Assembly (NCBI GenBank): GCA_017654935.2
Contig: CM065698.1
Span: 35,735,098 to 35,799,097, forward strand
Direction of reading: 5' to 3'
Length of the DNA stretch: 64,000 bases
Source: Phymorhynchus buccinoides
Taxonomy: Eukaryota; Mollusca; Gastropoda; Neogastropoda; Raphitomidae
This document shows positions 1 to 14,459 of this stretch, piece by piece. A program made the position numbers and the translations under genes. Numbering within the stretch: the first letter of the stretch is position 1; the number at the start of each line of letters is the position of its first letter. Below the pieces are notes generated by a model that did not search any database, had not been told where the DNA came from, and saw only the letters and a program-made list of their open reading frames with translations.

Positions 1-823
1 CCTTGGACATAACAGAATGTAGCATGAGTATAATATGTGTAATGTGTGTATATCTTGTGTATGTGTTTACAGGCCACACGAAGTTCGAATTAACTTCATT
101 TTACCATGACACTAAGATTAAAGCTAAATATAAGAATCGCACGATTTGTACCCATTTGAAACAGATAGTCGTCAAACAGGAAATGTTCATATCTGGATAA
201 ACCGACAGCTTTGTTGCAATACGTGATTGAACAAACTGGCTTATTATTTTATCCTCGTATTTTTTTAAAATAACCCCAAATATGATTGAATTTCCCAAAT
301 GGATTTATTTTTGCCTTCTTAATATTTATTGCTTTTTTTCTGTGGATCTTTTGGACAATTTTTTTGTCCTGTTTTTGTTTGCACTTATTTCACTTTTGTG
401 ATATTTTTAACAGCAACTGTGACGTGCAGTTTTTGACAGATTTAAAATTTTAAAAAATTCTGTTTTCTTATTGCGATTTTAACAAGTTTAATCATTTGCA
501 CTTTTCAATTTTTTGTATTTTATGTTTGTGGTGTGTTTAAGTTTTTCAGCATTCATTGAACTTATATTAACTTTAGAAAACTACTGGTTAGAACAATCAT
601 TACTAATTTTGCTCAACTTTGAAATAATAATTTTCAATTAAACAGTCTTTACTTCCTTTGTACGCATTTTACCAACTCAGCGAATTCATGTTATATAGAA
701 GTGTGTGTGTGTGTGCATGTGTGTTGTGTGACCGACGTCAGGACGACTTCATATTTGACCTAAACCACACGCCCACATCACTCACACAAACATGAGATCG
801 TGATTAAACATAAAATGTAACTC
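1..823. other. AT-rich intergenic DNA, no gene seen
   Basis: The stretch is AT-rich with many T runs and stop codons in all frames. A short GT-rich run lies near 702-730, just before the poly(G) tract. No open frame of convincing composition, RNA gene or transposon end was recognised. Confidence 0.6.
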
Positions 824-3146
<2,323 letters not shown>

Positions 3147-3311
3147 TCACTGGAATCAAAACGCACGTACACAGATTCAGAAAACAGATGCGGTAGTTGT
3201 TATCAGTACATCAAATAATTATTATTTGCATCCAGCCATCACCCCCACCCCCACCCCACTGGGCACCCGAATTTTCACCAAAGTAAAACCAGTAACACAA
3301 TTTTGAAATAA

Positions 3312-3465
3312 CAGGTGAAACATCCCTTATAAAGACCTTCAACAATCATCCAAAATGAGTCTTATAAGGGAGGGGTCTTTAAAAGGAGTAATTTATACTT
3401 ACAAAGAAGGCAATGTCTCAGAGAAGTAGGTCTTATAGGGGGTCCCTTGTAAGGGAGTTCCACTG
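3312..3465. mobile_element. Short MITE with pogo/Tigger-like ends
   Basis: The right end matches the inverse of CAGTGGAACCTCCCTTATAA, shared with elements at 7381-8128 and 41519-41858, and is followed by TA. The left end (CAGGTGAAACATCCCTTATA) is a degenerate version. The interior repeats the motif 'gtcttataaggg' several times. No coding capacity. Confidence 0.6.
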
Positions 3466-3470
3466 TATGA

Positions 3471-4309
3471 ACAAATAGCTGTCATCTTTGCATCTGAAAA
3501 GCTCGCCATTCCCTCATTAATCATAAAAACATAAATATAAAAATTGTCAAAACCCCCTTCAAAAAAATTGCCCAGTGACTAATAAAAGAAATCAATTAAG
3601 GACATAATAATAATTGATAATTATCAATAAGCTTGTTGTATAAACAACACATACACAGGGCAATGCATTTAAAATGCAACAGATCAGAGACAAATCAAAG
3701 TAGCGTCTCAACACTTTACCATAATTATCAACAGTTGTGTGGAATAGTGGTTTAGCTGGCTGTTTTGACCGCAGGTGGCATAACGCTCGAGTGGGGGCTA
3801 ATCCTCTCGATATTCTTAGTTGGGAGTCCCTCCCTCTCTCTATCTCACTACGCCCAACTAAGAAAATCAAGTGATAAGCCTCTAGTGGATTGACTGCCCC
3901 CTGGCGGACCATTCCACACACTGTTGATAATCAGTGGTAAACGTGTTGAGACGCTACTTGTTTTTGTCTCTGATCTATTGCATTTTAAATGCATTGCCCC
4001 TGTGTATGGTATTGGTTTTGTGTGTGTGTGATTTTCTGTATCTGTGGGGTGGTGCTTTTTGTGTGTGGTGTGTGTCGTGTTTCGTGTTTCCGTGCGAGTG
4101 CCCCTTCTGTGCTGTGCTGTGCGTGTGTGTCATGTGTTGCGTGCGTGCGTGTGTGTGTGTGCGTTTTGTTTATACAAGCTTATCATTGATAATTATCAAT
4201 TATGTCCTTAATTGATTTATTTTCTATTAGTCACTGCATGAGGTGACAATATTACTATACATTTTGAGGAATGGCGAGCTTTCTACATACAAAGATGACA
4301 GCTATTTGT
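3471..4309. mobile_element. Foldback element with long inverted arms
   Basis: The left arm (about 3471-3752) and right arm (about 3907-4309) are imperfect inverted copies. The outer ends read ACAAATAGCTGTCATCTTTG on the left and its complement at 4290-4309. The inner ends share TGTGTGGAAT and ATTCCACACA. The right arm is enlarged by TG-rich low-complexity DNA at about 4010-4160. The centre of about 155 bp has no protein-like open frame. Superfamily unknown. Confidence 0.65.
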
Positions 4310-5395
4310 CACATAACTGGGATGTCGCCCCTGTACCTTGTCAGGAACTGTCTGGCCCCTCCATGCAGGGGCGGATCTGAGGGGGATTTCCAGAACCCTC
4401 CCCCCTTTGCCCCAAGCATGTATCTTTATACAAGGGTAAGAAAATGGCTCAATTTTTGCTCTAATATAATGATAATGATCACTTAATTGCAAAAATGTTC
4501 CAGGGACCTACAAGGCACACCTTAACCCAGAACCTATGCAGCTCTTTTTCTCTACCCCCAACTAAAGATATCACGAAGATAAGCCCCTATTGAGTTGGTT
4601 GCCACTTGGCGGTCAAATTGGCGAGCTAGGTTAAAAGGGTATGCTCAACCTAATAGTGAATACGTTAGACAACATTGCATAGATGCAACAACACATTCCT
4701 GAAAAACCTGAAAGACAGATTCCATTGCAGGGGCGGACCAAATGATTTGTAAAGGGGGGGCGGGGGCCGCAGGGAGTCCTATTTGAACTGCTATTTTAAA
4801 GGGGTATGACAGCCTCTACTTGAACTGCTATTTTAAAGGGTTCCAACAGTCTCAACTTGAACTGCTAGCTGACAGCCTCTTCTTTAACTATTTTGAAGCA
4901 AAGTACAAGCAAGTTAAAGCATGACATAGGCAAGTGGTTGTACCGTGTAGGGACAAAATATGACAGCGAAAAATTAAGTTTGCCCCTCATTTAAAAAAGA
5001 AAAAAAAAGACTTCTGTAATCAGTAGCCGGTACGTGTATCTAAAAAAAACACTAAGAAAACAACACACACCCAAATTAAATTCAGATACAGAACCGGCAG
5101 AAAAAGCACCCATCATCATTGCTTCATGTTTTGTCAAACACCCATGCTCGAAGACACCACCACATTATCATTCACAATTGAATTAACATTAACAAACGAT
5201 TCAATCTTTCAGCTGCAAAACAGAATTTGCATTGATCAAAACATTATCTGCCCAGCCCCCACCCCACCCTCCTCACCCCCTGAAGAAAAACTCAGCAATA
5301 AGACAAGTCCAAGAACAATACTAATGCATCACAAATTAAAGAAACAAAAAAGTTCAGAAGCAAAAACTAAATCCAATCATATTTTCAAGTAATAT
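4310..5395. other. Intergenic DNA without a recognised gene
   Basis: No gene is seen. Two isolated CAGGGGCGGA sequences at 4366 and 4728 resemble the ends of a common hAT-like repeat, but I could not pair either with a matching right end. Duplicated 'aactgctattttaaaggg' phrases occur near 4780-4840. Confidence 0.4.
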
Positions 5396-5470
5396 TAGCA
5401 AAGATTCAGCAACAACACAAATTCAAGTACCCATAGCAAACAACATCTAACGGCAACAAAAATTCAAGTA

Positions 5471-6414
5471 CTGTATTTTCTGGGCTATAAGCCACTACTT
5501 TTTTCTTCAACTTTGACCCCTGCGGCTAAAACAACGATTGCGGCTAATTTGTGAATATTTCCCCTTCCGTATTATAGGCTGGTCGTCAACTCCAGCCTGT
5601 GCGTGTTGACATCGTCAATCTCGGTAAAAACGAACCGTTCTCATGCCGAAACTGAAGAATTTAATCAGCGATATCACGATCTGACCACTAAATTTCACCA
5701 CTTTTATGCACATGTGTCATCACTGAGCAGTTTATTATCAAAGTTTGAACTGAAACAGTCGCAATCCTGTCGATCTTTACGAACTCTGTGCACACATAAA
5801 TGGCAAAGTCAACTTCCAAGTTGAAACTAGGTGATCGGTCTCAGTGAATGGTCTCAGTTTACAAAAAAAGAAGTTGAAAAGCAGCTCCTTTCCGTTATCA
5901 AAAGGATAAATCGGTGTTAGTGTTTGCACTGGGTTGCACTGAAACACTTGCTGAATGCAAACAACTCACAAAATCTGATAAATGAAAGCAGCTGGCGCAT
6001 TAGCGTTTGCCGTGATTTCGTATCTGCGGTGTGTGCTGCGCCATTTTGTCAGCCGAGTTGTATGCGCGGTAAAAGTTTTGTGTGTGCAAACTGTGACTGA
6101 AAATGAACTGCCAGTGCGTTACTTTGTCATGTTTTGTGTTGTGTTGTGTCATTGTGCAGAATTCAGTATTTAGTAGGTCCGCTATGGCGAAGATTAGGTC
6201 TGTACTGTGTAGTTTGTGTGTGAATGCAACACGGGCAGTTAAAGTTGCTGTTACTTTCGATTGTTCATCTTCTCAGGTTCATTTTTCTTTTTTAGTTTTC
6301 AGTCTTTTGCGGCTTAGACACTGAATGCGGCTTTATTTGTTGTTTTCAGAATTTTAATATAATTCAGGGGGTGAGGCTTAGACAATGGTGCGCTTTGTAG
6401 ACCAGAAAATATGG
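5471..6414. mobile_element. DNA transposon remnant with TA-flanked inverted ends
   Basis: The left end CTGTATTTTCTGGGCTATAA and right end (complement of a similar sequence ending in CAGAAAATATGG) are inverted repeats, each flanked by TA. The 'gactataagg/gcggctta' wording recurs in elements at 30481, 34121 and 63401. The element sits inside the 61-bp minisatellite. Short open frames inside (for example 5603-5824) may be decayed transposase, but no domain could be recognised. Confidence 0.65.
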
Positions 6415-7380
6415 TACTATAACATTCAACATACATCTAGTAGCAACACAAATTCAAGTACCATAGCAAACATTCACAGCAAACATCCAGCACTGGCAGC
6501 AGTTACACAAATTCAAGTTCCAGTAATACTAACAGCAAACATCAAGGAGCAAACATCCTTCAGTTACACAAATTCAAGTTCCAGTAATACTAACAGCAAA
6601 CATCAAGCAGCAAACATCCTTCAGTTACACAAATTCAAGTTCCAGTAATACTAACAGCAAACATCAAGCAGCAAACATCCTTCAGTTACACAAATTCAAG
6701 TACCAGTAATACTAACAGCAAACATCAAGCAGCAAACATCCTTCAGTTACACAAATTCAAGTTCCAGTAATACTAACAGCAAACATCAAGCAGCAAACAT
6801 CCTTCAGTTACACAAATTCAAGTTCCAGTAATACTAACAGCAAACATCAAGGAGCAAACATCCAGCAGTTACACAAATTCAAGTTCCAGTAATACTAACT
6901 GAACAGCAAACATCAAGCAGCAAACATCCTTCAGTTACACAAATTCAAGTTCCAGTAATACTAACAGCAAACATCAAGCAGCAAACATCCAGCAGTTACA
7001 CAAATTCAAGTTCCAGTAATACTAACAGCAAACATCCAGCAGTTACACAAATTCAAGTTCCAGTAATACTAGCAAACATCCAGCAGTTACACAAATTCAA
7101 GTTCCAGTAATACTACAGCAAACATCCAACTCGCTTCAAAGTTCCAGTAATACAACAGCAAACATCAAGGAGAAAAACATCCAGCAGTTACACAAATTCC
7201 AAGTAGATCGTCCAGTAATACTAAACTTGGACCCTACAAACATCCAGCAGTTACACAAATAAGTTCAGTATCCAGTATCGAAATGAGTATACTAACAGCA
7301 AACATCCAGCAGTTACACAAGTCTCAAATTCAAGTTCCAGTACGCCACAAGCCAACAGAATTTGACCATTGCTATATTTA

Positions 7381-8128
7381 CAGTGGAACTCCCTTATACA
7401 GGGTTTGCTCTGCAAAAGAAAAATTTTCTTCATGAGAATCAAAGAAAAATTCCAGGACTATTCCAGCACCATGCTAGTAGGAAGGACTGATGGCACTACT
7501 GCTTGTATTTTGCCATTACGGGTAAGAGATGTGCTAATGTCAAACTATTCTAATTACTTGGAAACTACAAAACCTACACACACCAAAATGTCCACATGCA
7601 GTAATCATGGTCGTCTGCTGTCACAATATCAGGCAGTCAAAAGTCTGAATTTTTTTTTTTTTTTTAAAAGTGCTAACTTTCAGTTTTACTATATAGGGCA
7701 GTTTTTTTCTAAGAGAAGAGGTAGAGTGTGTGGTTTGATTGACTTGAAATTGGAGAATGTGCGTCCAAGCAAATTCAAGGAATTCCTTCCAGGAACTTTT
7801 TCCGGAGCTTTAGGGCCTCAGTGTGGTTTGACCGACAAGCACTTTTCATCAAGCCCTGGAAAAAGGCCTTGGCTAGTCCGGAAATTTCCAAACAGGTTAC
7901 ACAACATCACTTTTCAAAATTCAAAGGACCTGTGGGAACCCTGCTTAAAAGACCTTCAAAATCAGCATCCAAAATGAGGTCTTATCAAGGGGTCTTATAA
8001 GAGAGTAACATCAAATTATCTTAACACTTACAGCAAAAAAAGATAATGGCAGTGTACCAGAAGATAGTAGGTCTTATATGGGAGGGAGTCTTATACAAAT
8101 GGGTGGTCTTATAAGGGAGGTTCCACTG
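7381..8128. mobile_element. Non-autonomous pogo/Tigger-like element
   Basis: It starts CAGTGGAACTCCCTTATA directly after TA and ends in the complementary 'ataagggaggttccactg'. It belongs to the same end family as 3312-3465 and 41519-41858. Near the right end are repeated 'ggtcttataaggg' phrases. A 202-codon open frame runs through it but is low-complexity in part and has no recognisable domain, so it is not called as a gene. Confidence 0.7.
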
Positions 8129-9351
8129 CAACATAACTGCAAGGTTCAATACTCTAGCATCACATCTGACAAGCACTCGGTTTACACAGTTCACCGGCAA
8201 TTGGCAAACACGGTTACACAACATCAACTGGCAATGGCCAAACAACCAATGGCAACCCAACATCGTTACAGGTAACCAACCAAAACGTCCAGCAGAAAAA
8301 TGGCAAACAACTCGTTTTACACAACACATCAACTGGCAATGGCAAACAACCGGGTACAAACAACACAACATCAAACTGGCAAAAGGCAAACATCCGGTTA
8401 GCACGACAACAAATTAACTATCAATGGCAAGTCACCGGGCAAAACAATACTAAGCTCAACTGTGCGGAATCAGAGTCAACTGCACGCAACGAACCAAATT
8501 TAAGTAGCAGTAATGCCAACATCTAGTAGCAAGCAAAAGCAAAGGCAAACAATCCAACAGCAAAACAAATTAAGTATCGGTATGCGGCAAACATCCAGCA
8601 GCAACATAAATGTAAGTACTGGTAATAGCAAACATCTAGCAGCAACATAAATGTAAGTACTGGTAATAGCAAACATCTAGCAGCAACATAAATGTAAGTA
8701 CCCCTCGCCTCTGTAATCAGCAAACATCCAAGCAGCAACAATAACAGTGAAGTCCGCCAGACGCTTAATCAGCAACAACCATCTCTAGCCAGCAACTAAT
8801 GGGTACTGGTAAACAGTACCCGGTAATAGTAATACAGCATCTAGCAGCAACAATAAATGTAAGTACCGGACTTTCTGTGTGGTGTAATAGCTAACATGCA
8901 GCAGCAACATAAACTAAGTATGAACTGAAGCAAACATCAAACAGCCAAACACAAATTAATTAAAGGTAATAGTAACAAATGAGTACAACCCTCCAGCAGA
9001 AACACAGTGCCTGAGAAAAGTAAAGTTGTAGCATTAGCAAACATCGAGAGGTAATCGCAGAAACATCCCACAACCCCCATTAAGTACAGGAACTAATAGC
9101 ACAACATCACATAAGAATAACACATATAGACAATTAAAAACTATCACACATTTAACGTACAAGGTAATAGCAAACAACCAACATGCAACACAGATTTAAG
9201 CTACAGGTAATAGCTAAACATCCAACAGCAACACAAATTCAAAGTACATCCGCACCCAATGGCAAACATCCCAGCAATAATATAAAATCAACGTAACTGG
9301 TAATATTACCAAACATCACCAGCTCAGGAAAACAAATAAATCATTCAAGTC

Positions 9352-9842
9352 ATTCCAGCCATATATCATTTTTTATATGTGCAGAATAGAGTCAATTTGA
9401 TGCATTTGCTTCAAGGGAAGTAAATCTGTGTGGACACAAAAAAAGTCCTACACTTGGGCGACATTCTAAACAATTCGCTGCATTAAGTCCCATTTACCTG
9501 AATTACCGAAAAAAGCCATGCAGTTTCATCATCTGACAAGTTTGCATTGCCTTTGCTTGTAGTGGTTTGTTGTGGGGAAACGGTTTCAATGTAGAGTTAG
9601 GGATTTTTCGTATATTGAAAAGTCTATACATAAACTCTAAAAAGGGGGTCTGATCTACTACTTCCCTATGTTCTAAACCTGGAGTTAAAAACATAAGCAT
9701 GTTTATCTGAATCTTTCATTATTTCATTTTTTGTTGTGCACCCAAATGATATATGCAATAATTGTTTTGTATGTTTTGCTTTTGTGTATAGCTGGAGTGA
9801 CTTGTGAGTTTTTTTAATAATTCAAAATGCGAATCAGTTAAG
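9352..9842. repeat. Dispersed repeat, copy A
   Basis: A diverged copy lies at about 39325-39725 in dishevelled intron 11. Shared phrases include 'caatttgatgcatttgctt', 'gtctgatctac', 'acttccctat' and 'gctggagtga'. It interrupts the minisatellite, whose units are seen again at 9870. Termini are not well defined and no coding sequence is visible, so the class is unknown. Confidence 0.65.
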
Positions 9843-9905
9843 TAGGCGACTACATATTAGATATTACGCTGGTAATAGCCAAACATCCAGCAGCAACATA
9901 AATGA

Positions 9906-10599
9906 AGCATTACCAGAATGTCGCAATCTATTATAAGTACATCCTGCATACTATAACATGAGACAAATATAATGTATGGGAGTCAGAGTCGAGACGTGGA
10001 ATTACTGCTTAGTCAACAAGCAACACATTACACAAACTCAATATTAATGATATAGGAAACAATCCAGTTATTTAGTCTGTTATAGTCCCGTCAACAGCTA
10101 TTGCTATCTTTGGGACTGTCACCGCGTAAAGTTCGACCACGCATAACAAAACACACATCAATGATTCTTAACAACGTCCAAAAACCTGAAAACAAAAAAA
10201 AAATAAACAGTACAATTCACGACATGGCATCTCCATCATTGTACCATATAGCTCATAATTTCACACAGTGCTGGAAACGTTGAGCCACTCTACTCTACTT
10301 ATCGGATCCAGGTTAGTAAAAAAACAGTAAAAAAGGGATCCTAGTAAAAAGTATATATAAAAAAGACCATATAGGCAAATATGCACTGCGGAATGGGCAA
10401 CATGTGCCCACTCAAGTGCGTAAGGTCTCGACGCGTAGAAAGACAGTGAACAATAAAAAAAAAATCCTGGCATGTCATAAATTGTAAAATGAGGATGTAG
10501 AAAATGAAAAATGGGGATGATGAGGGGCTACTCTTAGTTAAAGCTCCCCGACAATAACTTAGAAAATCAGATTATCATTACAAGTGTCCAGTCAGTTGT
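9906..10599. other. Intergenic DNA without a recognised gene
   Basis: AT-rich and stop-rich in all frames. A short plus-strand open frame at 10101-10283 has no recognisable content. No transposon ends were identified. Confidence 0.4.
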
Positions 10600-11350
10600 A
10601 CTATAAGGGTCGGTGCTGGTATCCCCACGGGAGGGCCCTAACCACATAAGCCAGCCTAAGCCGTTGCCTGCCTCATACGACATTGAATATGCGGTTGGAC
10701 TTAAGGAGGCTGCTGGGCTCCTCTCCGTAAGCCCCCCCCCATGATAGGTGGGAGCCTGCGGGGACTAGGGGGGGGATTCGCTGCCCAGCAACGCCGATCT
10801 ATTCGAAATACTCTAAATGGCATGGTGCGTGTTTACAGGAGCAAGCTCATGCCTCAGCCAGAGCGGCAATGAAGAGGTCACTCGCAACAGCTCAGTGTCA
10901 GACGCAATATCGCCAGATTTTCTTCTTTCCCCGGACAATCAGGGAGTAGAATGACCTGCTAGCATCAGCAGTGGAGGCCAGAACTCCAGAGAGATTCGCA
11001 GCTGGGAGTCTGGAAGCACCTGAATGGACACCCGCCTGCTACACCTGTCATGCCTGATGGACCCATTCAGGGGTCATTGGGCAAGCAACCCAAACTCTCA
11101 TCTTCTTTTTTTGCCCTCCCTTCAAAGTTCTCTTCTTGCTTTTGTTGTGTTGCCTGGAGGTGCCGAATGGCCTCTTCCTTCCCGGCTGGGCTGTGGGGTT
11201 TCAAATGGTCTCTAACCAAGTTGCAAGCACTTAATCCTTTATCTTTTCATCTGTCCATCTTCTGTCTAATGCCTAACTTCTCAGTTTCTTCTCAGGCCAT
11301 GAGCCTATTCTTCCGGCATAAGTGGTAGAACCTCCCGGTTCCTTGGCAAA
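10600..11350 (+). repeat. Dispersed retroelement-like repeat, copy 1
   Basis: The 3' part (about 11045-11345) recurs at 19520-19860: 'catgcctgatgg', 'caggggtcattgggc', 'gcaagcaaccca', then a T-rich stretch, 'ccttcc', 'ggcacttaatc' and 'cggcataagtg'. The upstream part (10600-11040) is GC-richer and not seen elsewhere in the window. It resembles the 3' end of a retroposon, but no reverse transcriptase is visible, so the class is uncertain. Confidence 0.55.
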
Positions 11351-11461
11351 ATAATCAAAGAGTTGATTGCGCCTTTGAACAGAGAAGAAGAAGACAATGT
11401 TTAACAAAAGTGCACACAAGCCTGTTCCTTTAAATCTTATCTACAGCATTGTCATTTTTCT

Positions 11462-11565
11462 AAGCATTGTGAGTCATAACAAGGGGTAATTGCCTACACG
11501 TGTTATCGCAAGAGGAATAAAGAAGGGTGATAACATGTTTAGGCAATTACCCCTCGACAAGTATC
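11462..11565. repeat. Small inverted repeat (hairpin)
   Basis: 'aaggggtaattgcctaca' at about 11480-11498 is matched by the inverse 'taggcaattacccctcg' at about 11539-11556, with a central stretch containing 'cgtgttatcgc/gataacatg' as a second inverted pair. This is probably a very short MITE or a hairpin. Confidence 0.5.
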
Positions 11566-11689
11566 TAGCATTAGGTCAGATCTTCAGGGCAGCCAGGCCT
11601 CACGGCCTCTGATGTGCCCTATCTTTTGATTGTATTTGTGGCTTTGTTCATTAATCAGATTTGCACAGCTGTGGCGCTTTTTGAACTAT

Positions 11690-13200
11690 CCTTGTCGTCC
11701 TAATCATAATTGTATTTAAAAACATTAATTTTGGGTCACTATCTAGGAGGTTTTTGAAATGGTTAATGTTGGAAGCAAGTTTAGTTTATGCAGGGAGATT
11801 GTTCCAGTACTGGGTGACTATTAGAAAAGAAGTTTTTTCTCATATTAGTTCTACTGTATTGGGTTATTATTTTTAGATCACTGTTACGGGTTCTTAATTC
11901 GTTAGACAATTGAAACAAATGCTTTTGTTAGTTTTGTCAGGGTTATTAAAACATTTATATAAATTTATCAAATATCCCCTTACTCTTCTAAATTTTAAGG
12001 TTGGTAAACTTAACTTATGAAGTCTGTCCCTGTATTCCAAATTTTTTTTTATTGATTTTGTTAATTTGGTTGCTCGCCTTTGTACCCTTTCAATTTGTGT
12101 AGATTGTCAAAAAAGGGTTCCAAATTAGACTTCCATACTCAAGATGAGGTCTTACTAAACTTTTATATAGGTTCAAAAAAAACTTCTGTATTTAATTCCA
12201 TTAAACTTCTTCTAATTAAACCCAATATTCTATTGGCCTTGTTTACTGCTGTTGTAATGTGTTTATCAAATTTGAGTTTAAAATCAAATATGACTCCTAA
12301 GTCTTTTCATCTGAACAGGTTTCCAAAACATGTTTAGCTGAAACGTGGGAAATTTCATAAGTTTCATTATGATTGTCATAGCCCACATGCATGACATTGC
12401 ACTTTCCTGCATTAAAATAGAGATTCCACTTTTCTGACCATTCTATAAGTTTATCTATGTCATTTTGTATTATGTCTGAATGTTTAGAACAGTTGTAAAG
12501 TTTGGTATCGTCTGCGAATATCTTACAGACACTTTGTATTTCCTCCGGGAGATCATTGATAAAAATTGTAAAAAGTATTGGCCCCAGGATACTACCCTGG
12601 GGAATGCCACTTAAAACGTCAATATTAGATGATAGTTTTGCCCCAACCCGCACCTTTTGTGATCTGCCTTTTAGGAAATGTCTTACCCACCTTAGTATGT
12701 TCCCAGTTATCCCATATGCCTGTAGTTTTAGGAGAAGTCTTTTGTGCGGCACAGAATCAAAGGCCTTCCTAAACTCTAAGTATACAAAATATCGAAATCC
12801 TCCTTGTCTTCCAACAGTTTAGTAAAATCGTCCATCACATCTAATAGCTGGGTCATACAAGAACGCCATGCCCTGAATCCATGTTGGCAGTCTGTATACA
12901 GATCAAAATCAGTCATGTGTTTAACAATTGCGTCCCGAACAAAACTGTTCTAAAATTTTACATTGTTATACATGTGAGGCTCACAGGCCTGTAATTCCCC
13001 GTATCTGTTCTTGTTCCTTTTTTATAAATGTCTGCATTTTCCAATATACTGGGTGTTCCCCTGATTCTAAACTTTTATTGAACAAAATTGATAAAGACAG
13101 TGCTAGTTCTGTATGTAAAAAATTGTAATTCTTTTAGTACTCTGGCTCGGACCTTACCAGGTCCCTGGGCTTTGTTTACATCTAAGTGTTTAAGTTTATT
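11690..13200 (-). pseudogene. Degenerate LINE reverse transcriptase (CR1/Jockey-like)
   Basis: Reading leftwards on the minus strand, a non-LTR reverse transcriptase can be followed through several frameshifts and stops. 'GPGK' and 'NYRPVSL' lie near 13000-13170, 'DCQHGFR' near 12890, 'FRKAFDSVPHKRLL' near 12770, 'GIPQGSILGPILF' near 12600 and the catalytic 'FADDTKLY' near 12510. The C-terminal 'EKTLGVIFDFKLKFDKHI' follows near 12290, then an 'RPHLEYGS'-like segment near 12140 broken by frameshifts. The longest intact stretch is 12752-12297. No endonuclease domain is visible, so this is a 5'-truncated dead copy. The subclass (CR1, L2 or Jockey group) is judged only from motif style. Confidence 0.88.
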
Positions 13201-13548
13201 CTTTATAGCTTCTACTGTAATAACAATGTCAACAATGGGCTAGATGGGCTCAATGCATGATACATTAGAAATTATTAAATATAAAACTTAGTCTCTCTCT
13301 CTTAAAATCATGAACTTGTCTCTTCGAACATTGCACCAATACATGTATTATAAACCAGAAAACTTGGACAGATCTGTATTCACATTGAGATTGTATGATA
13401 TTTTACATCATCATATCTTAGAAGTCCTTCTAGGATTAAAAATAAAGGAATTTGGGTAAGTACTTGCTAAAGGTCAGTGTACACGTGAACATATTTTGAG
13501 ATATCTCCATCTTTTCCAATGGCAACACAGTGATAAGCCCAATCTTAA

Positions 13549-13771
13549 ATCCCTTGACTGCCACCAACGATTACATACTGACCTGATGACATCACTCATG
13601 ATGTCATCAGGTGATAGAGGAGTAACCCTGATGTTGTGGTTTTTGCTTTAACATCATCAAAGAGAGTAATATCCCAGACCATTTTCTCAGATTGGCTCTA
13701 TCCGTTAGTCTTTTTCATGTCATGATTTGCCCCAATTGAAATTTCTTTCCTTTTCTCTGGCAGTCAGGGGG
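13549..13771. mobile_element. TTAA-flanked MITE, family 2
   Basis: Flanked by TTAA at 13545-13548 and 13772-13775. The inverted ends contain CCTTGACTGCC and GGCAGTCAGGGGG. Related copies are at 18350-18554 and 39103-39296; all share 'ccattttctcagattg'-like interior text. TTAA targets with CCC-starting ends fit piggyBac-type mobilisation, by inference. Confidence 0.65.
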
Positions 13772-13909
13772 TTAATATGGCTTACAGCTTACCGGTGTTG
13801 CCATGGGGAAATAGAAATATCTTGTCAATAGTGTTAATGTGTACACAGACCTTGTTAAGATATCATGATGTGTCATATTATCTCAATTTGAATGCAGACA
13901 TTGATGTCC

Positions 13910-14060
13910 TCACAAAATAATAATAATAATAAGGGGGGGAAAATTCATATAGCGCCCATCCTACGAAGTAGGCTACAGGGCGCTTTACACATAATAACAA
14001 AATAGAATAACAACATGAAACAGATATCAGTAACATGATCAGCAAGTGCAGATAACAATC
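13910..14060. repeat. SINE-like or LINE-tail fragment with AAT repeats
   Basis: An (AAT)n run at 13917-13931 is followed by 'tatagcgcccatcc', 'aagtaggctacagg' and 'gcgctttacac'. The gcgc...gcgctttac layout is a common invertebrate retroposon tail pattern (from memory of the style, not a search). 13776-14459 otherwise holds CA-rich microsatellite DNA (14220-14285) and no gene. Confidence 0.4.
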
Positions 14061-14459
14061 AATAACAACAGCAACTACTACTATTACTACTACTAGTACT
14101 ACTACTTACAAAAGGCTAAAACAAGTTTGAAATGACACAAAAATGCAAACATAAAAGAAATGATATGTTCACATGAACACATATTACACATGAACCCTTT
14201 GATATACACGCACATGTCACAAAGACACACACACACACACCACACACGTTTAATCGCACATACACACGCACACACACAAAACCACAAACGATCTTGTTTC
14301 TTTAGACATCCTGTTTCCCACAATAACAATCCAACAGAGGTTCTCAATATGAATACAGCTTGATGTTCTTAAGTACTTTGAAAGGATGGACTCCAATTCG
14401 AAATACGGTGTACTAAAAACCTGAAAGCTTAGCTCCTTCACAAAAAACAAAAGCACACA

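Larger units (their letters stand above)
5396..9905. repeat. Minisatellite array split by three insertions
   Basis: The unit contains 'acaaattcaagttccagtaa' and 'cagcaaacatc'. In the cleanest part (6540-6900) its period is exactly 61 bp. Unit fragments are visible at 5396-5470, resume at 6417, run to 7380, become degenerate from 8129 to about 9340, and reappear at 9870-9905. The gaps between are separate insertions described below, so this was one continuous array. No coding meaning is seen. Confidence 0.8.

Noticed and set aside
7369..7977. 202-codon open frame
   Set aside because: It lies inside a pogo-like non-autonomous element, starts in its terminal repeat, contains a Phe run from a T stretch and has no recognisable domain.
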